From NCBI GenBank assembly GCA_023423995.1, contig JAFAEL010000137.1, positions 1 to 20,092 of the forward strand: a stretch of 20,092 nucleotides of DNA, read 5' to 3'. The notes under the pieces were generated by a model. It did no database searches. It saw only the letters and a list, made by a program, of their open reading frames with translations, and was not told where the DNA came from. Positions 14,264 through 20,092 of this stretch are shown here, piece after piece; within the stretch, counting starts at the first letter, position 1; each line of letters opens with the position of its first letter. The translations under genes and the position numbers were made by a program. The DNA comes from Pseudomonadota bacterium (lineage in GTDB: Bacteria > Pseudomonadota > Alphaproteobacteria > Rhizobiales > Beijerinckiaceae).

Positions 14264-15388
14264 ATGGGCGACAGGCAGGAGAACTACGTCCCGGATGCAT
14301 CCGGTGCCTGGGAGCGGGTCGAACCTGCTCGCTCGGGTTTCGACCCCGACAAGCTCGCGGCCGCGATCGGCTTCGCCGAAGCGAACGAGAGCCCCTGGCC
14401 CCGCAGCCTCTACTACCCGGACGGTGCCTATGTCGGGAACGTGGAGTGGAACGAGACCGGCCCGTGGAGCGAGGTCGTGGGTCCCGTCCGGGAGCGTGGC
14501 GCCTCCGCCGGCCTGGTCCTGCGGGACGGCCGCATCGTCGCCGAATGGGGCGACGTCGCGCGCCCGGATGTCACCTTCTCGATCGCCAAGAGCTATCTCG
14601 CGGTCCTCGCCGGGATCGCGTTCGACGACGGGCTGATCGCCGATGTCGACGAGCCCGTCCGGGCACGCGTCCAGGACCCGGCGCTCGAGGGCCCGCATAA
14701 CGGCCGCATCACCTGGCGCCACCTCCTGCAGCAATCCAGCGAGTGGGACGGCGAGCTCTTCGGCAAGTCCGACCAGGTGGACCATTTCCGCCAGATCGGC
14801 CCGGGCGCGGACAACAGCCGCAAGGGCCAGCTCCGCCAGCGGCAGGAGCCCGGCACGTTCTACGAGTACAACGACGTGCGGGTGAACCTGCTCGCCTATT
14901 GCCTGCTGAAGCTCTTCGGCCGGCCGCTGCCGGAGGTGCTGCGCGAGCGCGTCATGGACCCGATCGGCGCATCGCAGAGCTGGGACTGGCTCGGCTACGA
15001 GACGTCGTGGGTCGAGATCGGCGGCCGGCGTATGCAATCGGTGCCCGGCGGCTCGCATTGGGGCGGCGGGCTCTTCATCCCGACCCTCGACCATGCCCGT
15101 TTCGGCCTCATGGTGGCCCGTCACGGAATGTGGGGCGGGCGGCGCATCCTGTCGGAGGCCTGGATCGAGAAGATGCTGGCGCCCTCGCCGACGCTGGCTA
15201 ATTACGGCTATCTCTGGTGGCTGAACACCAATCCGGACCTGCCGTCGTCGGCCTTCTCGGCCCTCGGGGCCGGCTCGAACGTCATCTGGATTGCACCCAG
15301 CGAGGGCCTTGTCGCCGTCATCCGCTGGATCGACAAGGGCGCCGTCGACCCGTTCCTGTCGCGCCTGATGGGCGCCACGAAGGTTTGA
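14264..15388 (+). CDS. Serine hydrolase of the class C beta-lactamase/PBP fold
   Basis: 374 aa. The catalytic SxxK is SIAK (S106, K109) in VTFSIAKSYLAVLAG. The second motif is at Y202-N-D204, with Asp where many members have YxN. The third region is probably near LGAGSN. Such proteins act as esterases, amidases or D-aminopeptidases; true beta-lactamase activity is not implied. No signal peptide is visible, so a cytoplasmic role is likely. The frame is open to a TTG at 14174, but that extension is Arg-rich and unlike the family. The ATG at 14264, with AGGA upstream, is preferred. The convergent MaoC-like gene ends 7 bp after its stop. Confidence 0.88.
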   Translation: MGDRQENYVPDASGAWERVEPARSGFDPDKLAAAIGFAEANESPWPRSLYYPDGAYVGNVEWNETGPWSEVVGPVRERGASAGLVLRDGRIVAEWGDVARPDVTFSIAKSYLAVLAGIAFDDGLIADVDEPVRARVQDPALEGPHNGRITWRHLLQQSSEWDGELFGKSDQVDHFRQIGPGADNSRKGQLRQRQEPGTFYEYNDVRVNLLAYCLLKLFGRPLPEVLRERVMDPIGASQSWDWLGYETSWVEIGGRRMQSVPGGSHWGGGLFIPTLDHARFGLMVARHGMWGGRRILSEAWIEKMLAPSPTLANYGYLWWLNTNPDLPSSAFSALGAGSNVIWIAPSEGLVAVIRWIDKGAVDPFLSRLMGATKV

Positions 15389-15410
15389 GGGGCGCCTAGC
15401 GCGCCGCCCC
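15389..15410. terminator. Small GC dyad between convergent genes
   Basis: GGGGCG (15389-15394) can pair with CGCCCC (15405-15410); alternatively GGCGC (15391-15395) pairs with GCGCC (15401-15405) around loop CTAGC. It includes the TAG stop of the MaoC-like gene (15396-15398 on the minus strand). Weak, but the only dyad in this very short convergent gap. Confidence 0.3.
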
Positions 15411-15917
15411 CGCGCCCTGGACCATGATGGTCGAGCCGAACCGGATCACGACCTCGCCGCCCGCCTCGCTCACGGTCTCCGCCTCCCAGCGGACGATGCC
15501 GAGCCCGGGCCGGGAATTCGATGGCCTGGCAAAGACCCAGCGCCCCATGACCAAGTAGGGTTTTTCCGCGACGGCCGGGTTCGGCAGGTCGATCGAGCGC
15601 AGGTCGAGCCCGACCGCGAGCCTCAGCGGGCGCGTCGCCCGCACGAAGACGCCGACCGAGGCCGCGAAGGTGTGGATGGCCGAGGCGAAGAGCTCGCCCA
15701 CGATGCTCTCCCGCCCGGCCGCCTCGCTCACATGGAAGGGCTGCGGGTCCCAGCGCCGGGCGAAGGCGATGATCTCGGCCGCGGAGAACGTGAAGCCGCC
15801 GCAGGGAAACGGCTCGTCGATCGGAAGATCCTCGAACCGCGACCAGGGCTGGTCGACCACGTGGAAGCGGCGCGCCGGCTCGTCCTGCCCCGGCCATCCC
15901 TCGCCCTCGCTCGTCAC
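15396..15917 (-). CDS. MaoC-like (hotdog-fold) dehydratase/enoyl-CoA hydratase
   Basis: 173 aa as called here. The hotdog core includes FTFSAAEIIAFARRWDPQPF followed by HVSEAA. The DPQPFH block carries the Asp and His expected at the active site of MaoC/hydratase-2 proteins, which hydrate enoyl-CoA thioesters. Near the C-terminus it reads GGEVVIRFGSTIMVQ, typical of the last strands. The frame opens at a TTG (15986), but its first 23 codons look non-coding and Cys/Gly-rich. The GTG at 15917, with GGGGGAGGG upstream, is preferred. Partners are unclear; acyl-CoA genes lie further right. Confidence 0.85.
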   Translation of the reverse strand: MTSEGEGWPGQDEPARRFHVVDQPWSRFEDLPIDEPFPCGGFTFSAAEIIAFARRWDPQPFHVSEAAGRESIVGELFASAIHTFAASVGVFVRATRPLRLAVGLDLRSIDLPNPAVAEKPYLVMGRWVFARPSNSRPGLGIVRWEAETVSEAGGEVVIRFGSTIMVQGAGAAR

Positions 15918-16030
15918 AGGCCCTCCCCCGACGCAGCTCACGATCGGCCGCAATCCCCCATGGCATCGGGCCGGGGCGCCGAACAACGCTTGGCGGGGAT
16001 ACTCACCGATACGAGCGATGAATTCCGCTC

Positions 16031-16050
16031 ATCCCGGCGGAAGCCGGGAT
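16031..16050. repeat. REP-like palindromic element
   Basis: ATCCCGGC, loop GGAA, GCCGGGAT: a perfect 8-bp stem, preceded by CGCTC and followed by CCAG. Short palindromes of the form CATCCCGGC..GCCGGGATCCAG, or with other arms such as TTCCCGC..GCGGGAA, are dispersed in many proteobacterial genomes. Only one copy is in this window, so membership is by resemblance. Confidence 0.5.
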
Positions 16051-16082
16051 CCAGCCCTCCGAGAGGCACCACCTTGCGCCGA

Positions 16083-16112
16083 TGTGAGCGGAGCGGGTGG
16101 GCTCCGCTCACA
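16083..16112 (-). terminator. Strong 12-bp stem-loop after the small secreted protein gene
   Basis: TGTGAGCGGAGC (16083-16094) and GCTCCGCTCACA (16101-16112) pair perfectly over 12 bp with a 6-nt loop. On the minus strand it starts 12 nt past the TAA stop of the small gene. It is the longest perfect stem found in the window. No U-tract follows, as with every hairpin in this window. Confidence 0.6.
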
Positions 16113-16124
16113 CCACGAGCAAGC

Positions 16125-16391
16125 TTATTGCTTCTGGCCCGGGATGCCCTGCGTACGGGGGCCGCCGGCATCCGTGCCCATCTTCTCGGCCTTGCCCCGC
16201 ACGGAGCCCGTCGTCGAGCTGCGGGTGGCCTTTCCGGACTTCATCGACTTGTGGGTCTCTCCGGCCCGCACCGCGTTGGCGGGGCCGCCCGCGTCCGTGC
16301 CCTCGCGCTGGACCGCGCCCTGGGCGAAGGCCGAGGTGGCCATCAGGCTCGACACGCCGAGAGCGGCGAAGGTCAGGTATGCACGTCTCAT
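16125..16391 (-). CDS. Small secreted basic protein of unknown function
   Basis: 88 aa, not assigned to any family. A signal peptide (1-23: two Arg, hydrophobic core, ending SAFA|Q) suggests export. The mature part of 65 residues is hydrophilic, Gly/Ser/Lys-rich and probably disordered. It carries the heptad GTDAGGP twice, bracketing a basic segment (HKSMKSGKATRSSTTG). The frame is open 10 codons further, but the ATG at 16391 has GGAGGG upstream and gives a clean signal peptide. It stands alone on the minus strand with its own terminator. The repeat and signal support a real gene; function unknown. Confidence 0.72.
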   Translation of the reverse strand: MRRAYLTFAALGVSSLMATSAFAQGAVQREGTDAGGPANAVRAGETHKSMKSGKATRSSTTGSVRGKAEKMGTDAGGPRTQGIPGQKQ

Positions 16392-16617
16392 CACTGGGTT
16401 CCCTCCGATGGGCCCGGGCACGAGCGCCCAAGCATCCTACACGGGAAGCAACGAGCGGGACGCAACTAGGTTGCCTTTCGGACACGATTGCGGGGCGCAC
16501 GGTGGCGTGAACACCCGGCCGTCGCCGCCGTGAGCGGAGGCCCTGGTGCCGGCGCGGCCGGATCGCGCTATGCCCGTCCGCAAAGCTGGCGGAATGCCGG
16601 CCAGGGAGGTTTTGGGG
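16392..16617. other. 226-bp divergent gap with no clear regulatory elements
   Basis: It must supply promoters for the small secreted protein (minus) and the acyl-CoA synthetase (plus). A small dyad, GCAAC-TAG-GTTGC (16462-16474), lies near its middle. No convincing sigma70 hexamers are seen. The last part (from 16546) is open in the synthetase frame and could be coding if an upstream ATG were used. Confidence 0.4.
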
Positions 16618-18234
16618 ATGCGCAGCGATGCGGCGGCCGACTACGAGGCGCTCTACCGTGGCTTCGCCTGGGACATCCCCGAATTCATCAATATCGGCGT
16701 GGAGGCCTGCGACCGGCACGCCACCGGCGAGGGGCACCTGGCGCTCGTCGTGGTGGACGAGGCCGGCGGCGCGACCCGCTACAGCTTCGACGACCTGAAG
16801 CGCCTCTCGAACCGCTTCGCCAACCTGCTGCTCGGCCACGGGCTCGCCCGGGGCGACCGCGTCGGCGTGCTGCTGTCGCAAGGCCTCGAGACGGCGGTGG
16901 CGCATCTCGGCACCTTCAAGGCGGGCATGATCTCCCTGCCGCTCTTCACGCTATTCGGCGACGACGCGCTGGAGCATCGCCTCGGCAACGCCGCCGCCCG
17001 GCTGGTGGTCACGGACCGCGACGGCGCCGCGAAGCTCGCCCGCATCCGCGACCGGCTGCCCGCGCTGGAAAAGATCCTGGTGACCGGAAAGGATCGCGTG
17101 GGCGGCGCGAACCTCGGCTACGACGAGGAGCTCGCCCGCGCGTCCGACAGCTTCGAGCCGGTCCGGACGAGGGCGGACGATCCCGCCCTCATCATCTACA
17201 CGTCCGGCACTACGGGCAGTCCGAAGGGCGCCCTGCATGGCCACCGCGTGCTGCGCGGCCACCTGCCCTCGCTCGACCTCGTCCATGACGGCTTCCCGCA
17301 GCAGGGCGACCTGCACTGGACGCCGGCAGATTGGGCCTGGATCGGCGGGCTCTTCGACATGCTGTTCCCGTCCTGGTTCCACCGGGTGCCGGTGGTGGCC
17401 CATCGCGCCCGCAAGTTCGATCCCCATTTCGCCATGCGGATGATGGCCGAGCAGGGGGTGCGCAACGTGTTCCTGCCGCCGACCGCCCTGCGCCTGGTCC
17501 GCGCCGCGAACGTGCCAGCCGGGCAGGTCCGGCTCCGCTCCATGATGACGGGCGGTGAGGCGCTCGGCTCCGACATCGTCGAATGGGTGCGGGAGACGTT
17601 CGGCACCACGCCACACGAGGTCTATGGCCAGACCGAGTGCAACCTCGTCATCGCCACCAACTCGCGCCTCTTCCCGCTGCGGCCGGGCTCTATGGGCAAG
17701 GCGGTTCCCGGCCACGTCGTCGACATCGTGGACGAGAGCGGCTCGGTGCTGCCGGCCGGGCAGGAAGGGATGATCGGCGTGCGCCGCCCGGACCCGATCA
17801 TGCTCCTGGAATACTGGCGCAATCCGGACGCCACGGCCGCCAAGTTCGCGGGCGAGTACCTCCTCACGGGCGACCTCGCCCGCAAGGATGAGGAGGGCTA
17901 TTTCTGGTATTCGGGCCGGGCCGACGACGTCATCACCAGCGCCGGCTACCGCATCGGCCCGACTGAGATCGAGGATTGCCTCATGCGCCACCCCAAGGTG
18001 GCGCGCGCCGCCGTGGTCGGCATTCCGGATCCGGTCCGCACGGAGGCGATCAAGGCCTGGATCGTGCTCAGGCCGGGCGAGACGCCCTCCCCGGCCCTGG
18101 TCGAGGACATCCAGGCTTTCGTGCGCACGCGCCTCGCCGCCTACGAATATCCCCGCCACGTCGCCTTCATCGACGAGCTGCCGACCACGATCACCGGCAA
18201 GGTCCTGCGCCGCGAGCTGCGGGCCCGCGGCTAG
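16618..18234 (+). CDS. AMP-forming acyl-CoA synthetase
   Basis: 538 aa enzyme of the ANL superfamily, activating a carboxylic acid with ATP and CoA to acyl-CoA, AMP and PPi. The P-loop YTSGTTGSPKG is at 194-204, EVYGQTECN is motif A5, and LLTGDLARKDEEGYFWYSGR is followed by ADDVI and GYRIGPTEIE in the hinge. The catalytic Lys is K528 in TGKVLRREL. The overall pattern is closest to acetyl/medium-chain acyl-CoA synthetases. The frame opens at 16546, but the ATG at 16618 has AGGGAGG 8 bp upstream and the family-like N-terminus, so it is preferred; ATG 16594 is the alternative. It is convergent with mmsB, and a role with short branched acids such as isobutyrate is a guess. Confidence 0.92.
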   Translation: MRSDAAADYEALYRGFAWDIPEFINIGVEACDRHATGEGHLALVVVDEAGGATRYSFDDLKRLSNRFANLLLGHGLARGDRVGVLLSQGLETAVAHLGTFKAGMISLPLFTLFGDDALEHRLGNAAARLVVTDRDGAAKLARIRDRLPALEKILVTGKDRVGGANLGYDEELARASDSFEPVRTRADDPALIIYTSGTTGSPKGALHGHRVLRGHLPSLDLVHDGFPQQGDLHWTPADWAWIGGLFDMLFPSWFHRVPVVAHRARKFDPHFAMRMMAEQGVRNVFLPPTALRLVRAANVPAGQVRLRSMMTGGEALGSDIVEWVRETFGTTPHEVYGQTECNLVIATNSRLFPLRPGSMGKAVPGHVVDIVDESGSVLPAGQEGMIGVRRPDPIMLLEYWRNPDATAAKFAGEYLLTGDLARKDEEGYFWYSGRADDVITSAGYRIGPTEIEDCLMRHPKVARAAVVGIPDPVRTEAIKAWIVLRPGETPSPALVEDIQAFVRTRLAAYEYPRHVAFIDELPTTITGKVLRRELRARG

Positions 18235-18244
18235 GCTGCGCCGC

Positions 18245-19132
18245 TCAGGCCTTGGCGCCGCCGCGGAGGAAGTTGATCACGGCCGAGTAATCGTCGCCGC
18301 CGTGGCCAGCGGACTGGAACAGGCCGTAGATCTGCGCGGCCTCGGCCCCGAGCGGGGTTGCGGCGCCGGACGCGAGCGCCGCCTGCTGCGAGAGGCGCAG
18401 ATCCTTCAGCATCAGCTCCGTCGCGAAGCCCGGCTTGTAGCCGTTATTCGCCGCGCTCGTCGGCACCGGCCCGGGCACGGGGCAATGCGTCGTCAGCGCC
18501 CAGCACGAGCCGGACGAGGTGGAGGCGACGTCGAACAGGGCCTGGTGCGAGAGGCCGAGCTTCTCGGCCAGCACGAAGGCCTCCGAGATGCCGATCATCG
18601 TGATGCCGAGGATCATGTTGTTGCAGATCTTCGCAGCCTGGCCGGCCCCGGCATCGCCGCAATGGACGACGCGGCGGCCCATCAAGGCCAGCACCGGCTC
18701 GCCGATCGCGAAGGCCTTTACCGTGCCGCCCACCATGAAGGTCAGGGTCGCGCCCTTCGCGCCGACCGTGCCGCCCGAGACCGGGGCGTCGAGCGAATCC
18801 AGGTTGAACTCGGCCGCGATCGCATGGGCGCGGCGGGCGCTCTCGACGTCGATGGTCGAGCAATCGACGATGAGGGCTCCCTTCGGGATGGAGGGGGCGA
18901 TCTCGGACCAGACGCCGACCACGTGCTTGCCGGCCGGCAGCATCGTGACGACGATCTCGGCATCGCGGACGCTCTCGACCGCGGAAGCCGCGATGGCGAC
19001 GCCCTCGGCCCTGGCGGCGTCGCAGGAGGCGGCGACGAGATCGAAGCCGGTCACCCGGTGGCCCGCCTTGACGAGGTTGGCGGCCATTGGGCCACCCATG
19101 TTGCCGAGACCGATAAACGCGATGTTGGACAA
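18245..19132 (-). CDS. mmsB: 3-hydroxyisobutyrate dehydrogenase
   Basis: 295 aa, exact family size. It oxidises 3-hydroxyisobutyrate to methylmalonate semialdehyde with NAD in valine breakdown. Visible are the Rossmann motif GLGNMG (8-13), the substrate-binding block DAPVSGG (115-121), and the catalytic Lys K168 in GQAAKICNNM with N172. The start is TTG at 19132, with GGGGGAGAG upstream; the first ATG would remove the NAD motif, so TTG is well supported. The acyl-CoA dehydrogenase at the right edge, on the same strand, fits an isobutyryl-CoA dehydrogenase of the same pathway, but HigA and KTSC genes on the other strand now separate them. Other beta-hydroxyacid dehydrogenases are possible but less likely. 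Confidence 0.88.
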   Translation of the reverse strand: MSNIAFIGLGNMGGPMAANLVKAGHRVTGFDLVAASCDAARAEGVAIAASAVESVRDAEIVVTMLPAGKHVVGVWSEIAPSIPKGALIVDCSTIDVESARRAHAIAAEFNLDSLDAPVSGGTVGAKGATLTFMVGGTVKAFAIGEPVLALMGRRVVHCGDAGAGQAAKICNNMILGITMIGISEAFVLAEKLGLSHQALFDVASTSSGSCWALTTHCPVPGPVPTSAANNGYKPGFATELMLKDLRLSQQAALASGAATPLGAEAAQIYGLFQSAGHGGDDYSAVINFLRGGAKA

Positions 19133-19144
19133 GCGCTCTCTCCC

Positions 19145-19165
19145 CCATTCCGTTTGACAGAATGG
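19145..19165. promoter_or_regulatory. CCATTC-N9-GAATGG dyad in the mmsB/higA divergent gap
   Basis: CCATTC (19145-19150) and GAATGG (19160-19165) flank a plus-strand TTGACA (19154-19159), which could be a -35 element; no good -10 follows. HigA proteins repress their own promoters at such dyads, and this one lies 25 bp before the higA-side GTG and 13 bp upstream of the mmsB start. It could therefore also affect mmsB. Inference. Confidence 0.35.
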
Positions 19166-19189
19166 CTATGCAGGACCACCTTTCGCGGC

Positions 19190-19261
19190 GTGATCCTCTC
19201 CTTCGCCGACAAAGACACCGAGAACCTGTTCGGTGACAAGCGGGTTCGGCGTTTCTCGGCG
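19190..19261 (+). pseudogene. higB: 5' stub of a higB toxin gene
   Basis: The first 24 codons from the GTG at 19190 read (M)ILSFADKDTENLFGDK then RVRRFSA. This is the recognisable start of RelE/HigB-type toxins (SFxDKxTExLFxGxRxRRFP). About 70 codons of the toxin body, with its catalytic residues, are missing, and the frame runs straight into the antitoxin. A toxin cannot be made from this. Confidence 0.75.
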
Positions 19262-19573
19262 AGTACCACTGAGAGCGAGGGCGCATTGCTGGACCCGATC
19301 CCTCCCGGCGAGATCCTGCTCGAAGACTTCATGAAGCCGCTCGGCATCAGCCAGAACCGGCTCGCGCGGGATCTAGACGTACCGGTCAGCCGCATCGCCG
19401 GCATCGTCAGGGGCGAGCGGGTCATCACGGCCGATACGGCCCTGCGGCTGGGACAGTATTTCGGGACGAGCGCGGATGTCTGGCTCGGCCTGCAGATGGA
19501 GTTCGACCTCCGGCTGGCGCGCCGATCCCGAGCCGCCGAGATCGAGGCCAGGGTGCCCGTCCTGGCGGCGTGA
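19190..19573 (+). CDS. higA: HigA-family antitoxin with a fused HigB stub
   Basis: 127 aa if started at GTG 19190. Residues about 33-127 are a full HigA antitoxin (XRE-type helix-turn-helix): DPIPPGEILLEDFMKPLGIS, then QNRLARDLDVPVSRIAGIVR, then ADTALRLGQYFGTSADVWLG. Normal HigA is about 95-100 aa and starts just before DPIxPGE. Here that point has only a TTG (19286) with a close GAGGG, so either the TTG makes a normal-length antitoxin or the GTG makes a fusion with toxin residues in front. The toxin itself is gone, leaving an orphan antitoxin or DNA-binding protein. It lies 57 bp from mmsB, divergent, and overlaps the KTSC gene by 1 bp (TGATG). Confidence 0.82.
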   Translation: MILSFADKDTENLFGDKRVRRFSASTTESEGALLDPIPPGEILLEDFMKPLGISQNRLARDLDVPVSRIAGIVRGERVITADTALRLGQYFGTSADVWLGLQMEFDLRLARRSRAAEIEARVPVLAA

Positions 19574-19812
19574 TGCGGGAGGTCGAGTCCAGCGCCGTCA
19601 AGGCCGTCGATCATGACGCCCGGCGGCGCGAGCTGACCGTCACGTTCGCGAGCGGCGCGCGTTACGCTTATGCGGGCGTTTCCGAGGAGACGTACAAGGC
19701 CCTTCTCCGGGCGGAATCGATCGGCCGTTTCGTGAACCTGGAGATCAAGCCGCGCTTCCCGGCGAGGCAGCTCAGCGGCCGATCAGGCTCCGGGCCACGA
19801 TCAGCCGCATGA
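19573..19812 (+). CDS. KTSC-domain protein
   Basis: 79 aa. The KTSC domain, named after the Lys-tRNA synthetases in which it also occurs, covers residues about 3-62: VESSAVKAVDHDARRREL, then TVTFASGARYAYAGVSEETY, then ALLRAESIGRFVNLEIKPRF. Stand-alone bacterial copies have no firm function. The start codon overlaps the higA stop (TGATG), so it is probably translated from the same message; GTG 19570 is an alternative start. The last 13 codons overlap the convergent acyl-CoA dehydrogenase 3' end by 41 bp. Confidence 0.8.
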   Translation: MREVESSAVKAVDHDARRRELTVTFASGARYAYAGVSEETYKALLRAESIGRFVNLEIKPRFPARQLSGRSGSGPRSAA

Positions 19813-20092
19813 TCTCGTTCGTGCCCTCCAGGATCTGGTGAACCCGGAGATCGCGCACGATCTTCTCGACGCCGTATTCCGACAGGTAGCCGTAGCCGCC
19901 GTGCAGCTGGAGCGACTGGTTGGCGACCTCGAACCCTACATCGGTCGCAAAGCGCTTCGCCATCGCGCAGAGCCGCGTGGTGTTCGGGTCCCGGCGGTCA
20001 TAGGCGGCCGCGGCCGAATAGAGGAAGGTGCGCGCGGCCTCGAGCTCGGTCGCCATGTCGGCGAGCCGGAACTGCAGCGCCTGGAACTCGTC
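19772..20092 (-). CDS. Acyl-CoA dehydrogenase, C-terminal part (cut by window edge)
   Basis: The last 106 residues of an FAD-dependent acyl-CoA dehydrogenase; the 5' end lies beyond the window and the frame is open to base 20092. The C-terminal helical domain is clear: LHGGYGYLSEYGVEKIVRDL, then RVHQILEGTNEIMRLIVARS, ending LIGR. The Glu in ILEGTNEIMR aligns with the catalytic base of medium- and short-chain family members. The nearby mmsB makes isobutyryl-CoA dehydrogenase (valine catabolism) the best guess; short-chain acyl-CoA dehydrogenase is the alternative. Confidence 0.9.
   Translation of the reverse strand, partial: DEFQALQFRLADMATELEAARTFLYSAAAAYDRRDPNTTRLCAMAKRFATDVGFEVANQSLQLHGGYGYLSEYGVEKIVRDLRVHQILEGTNEIMRLIVARSLIGR

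Larger units (their letters stand above)
15918..16124. other. 207-bp gap with a dispersed-type palindrome and a terminator
   Basis: This lies upstream of the MaoC-like gene and downstream of the small secreted protein gene. It contains the palindromic repeat at 16031-16050 and the 12-bp stem-loop at 16083-16112. No gene and no clear promoter for the MaoC-like gene were recognised. Confidence 0.6.

Noticed and set aside
17888..19189. Long plus-strand extension upstream of higA
   Set aside because: The open frame continues upstream only because it is opposite mmsB and inside the synthetase gene in another frame. HigB-like sequence begins at 19190.
1..20092. CRISPR arrays, tRNA/rRNA genes, insertion sequences or integrases
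   Set aside because: No regularly spaced repeats, cloverleaf sequences, transposase motifs or terminal inverted repeats were seen.

Overview
The window is very GC-rich with tightly packed genes. Its gene content (LivHMGF-type transporter fused to a Tm-1-like domain, Tat-exported COG1237 metallo-hydrolase, SCO protein, PepSY proteins, AraC/SDR pair, KTSC protein, HigA, MmsB, acyl-CoA dehydrogenase) fits an alphaproteobacterium of the order Hyphomicrobiales (Rhizobiales), most like the Methylobacterium/Microvirga group. That placement is an inference from gene types and composition, not from a database match.

Region 1 (1-7640, minus strand) is a branched-chain-amino-acid-type ABC importer locus. 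Transcription runs from a periplasmic binding protein (6384-7640) through an AraC-type regulator (5348-6169) to two permeases (livH-like 4179-5192, livM-like 3085-4176) and two ATPases (livG-like 2303-3088 and the last gene, 70-2310). Start and stop codons overlap or nearly touch throughout the four transporter genes. The last gene is unusual: a LivF-like ATPase (about residues 1-245) joined by a Pro/Ala-rich linker to a complete UPF0261/Tm-1-like domain (about residues 328-735). Strong GC hairpins lie between the binding-protein gene, the regulator gene and the permeases. A 23-bp imperfect direct repeat (period 24) overlaps the candidate promoter of the binding-protein gene.

Region 2 (7641-12285) opens with a 378-bp divergent intergenic region. 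It is followed on the plus strand by a Tat-exported metallo-beta-lactamase-fold hydrolase and an SCO/SenC protein. A secreted two-repeat PepSY protein (minus) converges on the SCO gene. A DAGK-family lipid kinase and an inositol-monophosphatase-family enzyme follow, coupled by ATGA.

Region 3 (12282-15917) holds an AraC_N-type regulator divergent from an SDR oxidoreductase. The divergent region carries TCRGGCAA repeats, two of them exactly 21 bp apart, and a leader that can fold two ways around the SDR ribosome-binding site. A serine hydrolase of the class C beta-lactamase fold without a secretion signal and a MaoC-like hydratase follow.

Region 4 (15918-20092) holds a dispersed-type palindromic repeat, a small secreted protein with a long-stem terminator, an AMP-forming acyl-CoA synthetase, 3-hydroxyisobutyrate dehydrogenase (mmsB) and, at the right edge, the C-terminus of an acyl-CoA dehydrogenase. 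mmsB and the dehydrogenase suggest valine/isobutyrate catabolism. Between them sits a decayed toxin-antitoxin locus, in which a stub of the HigB toxin is joined in frame to an intact HigA antitoxin, followed by a KTSC-domain gene.

No tRNA, rRNA, CRISPR array, insertion sequence or integrase was seen.
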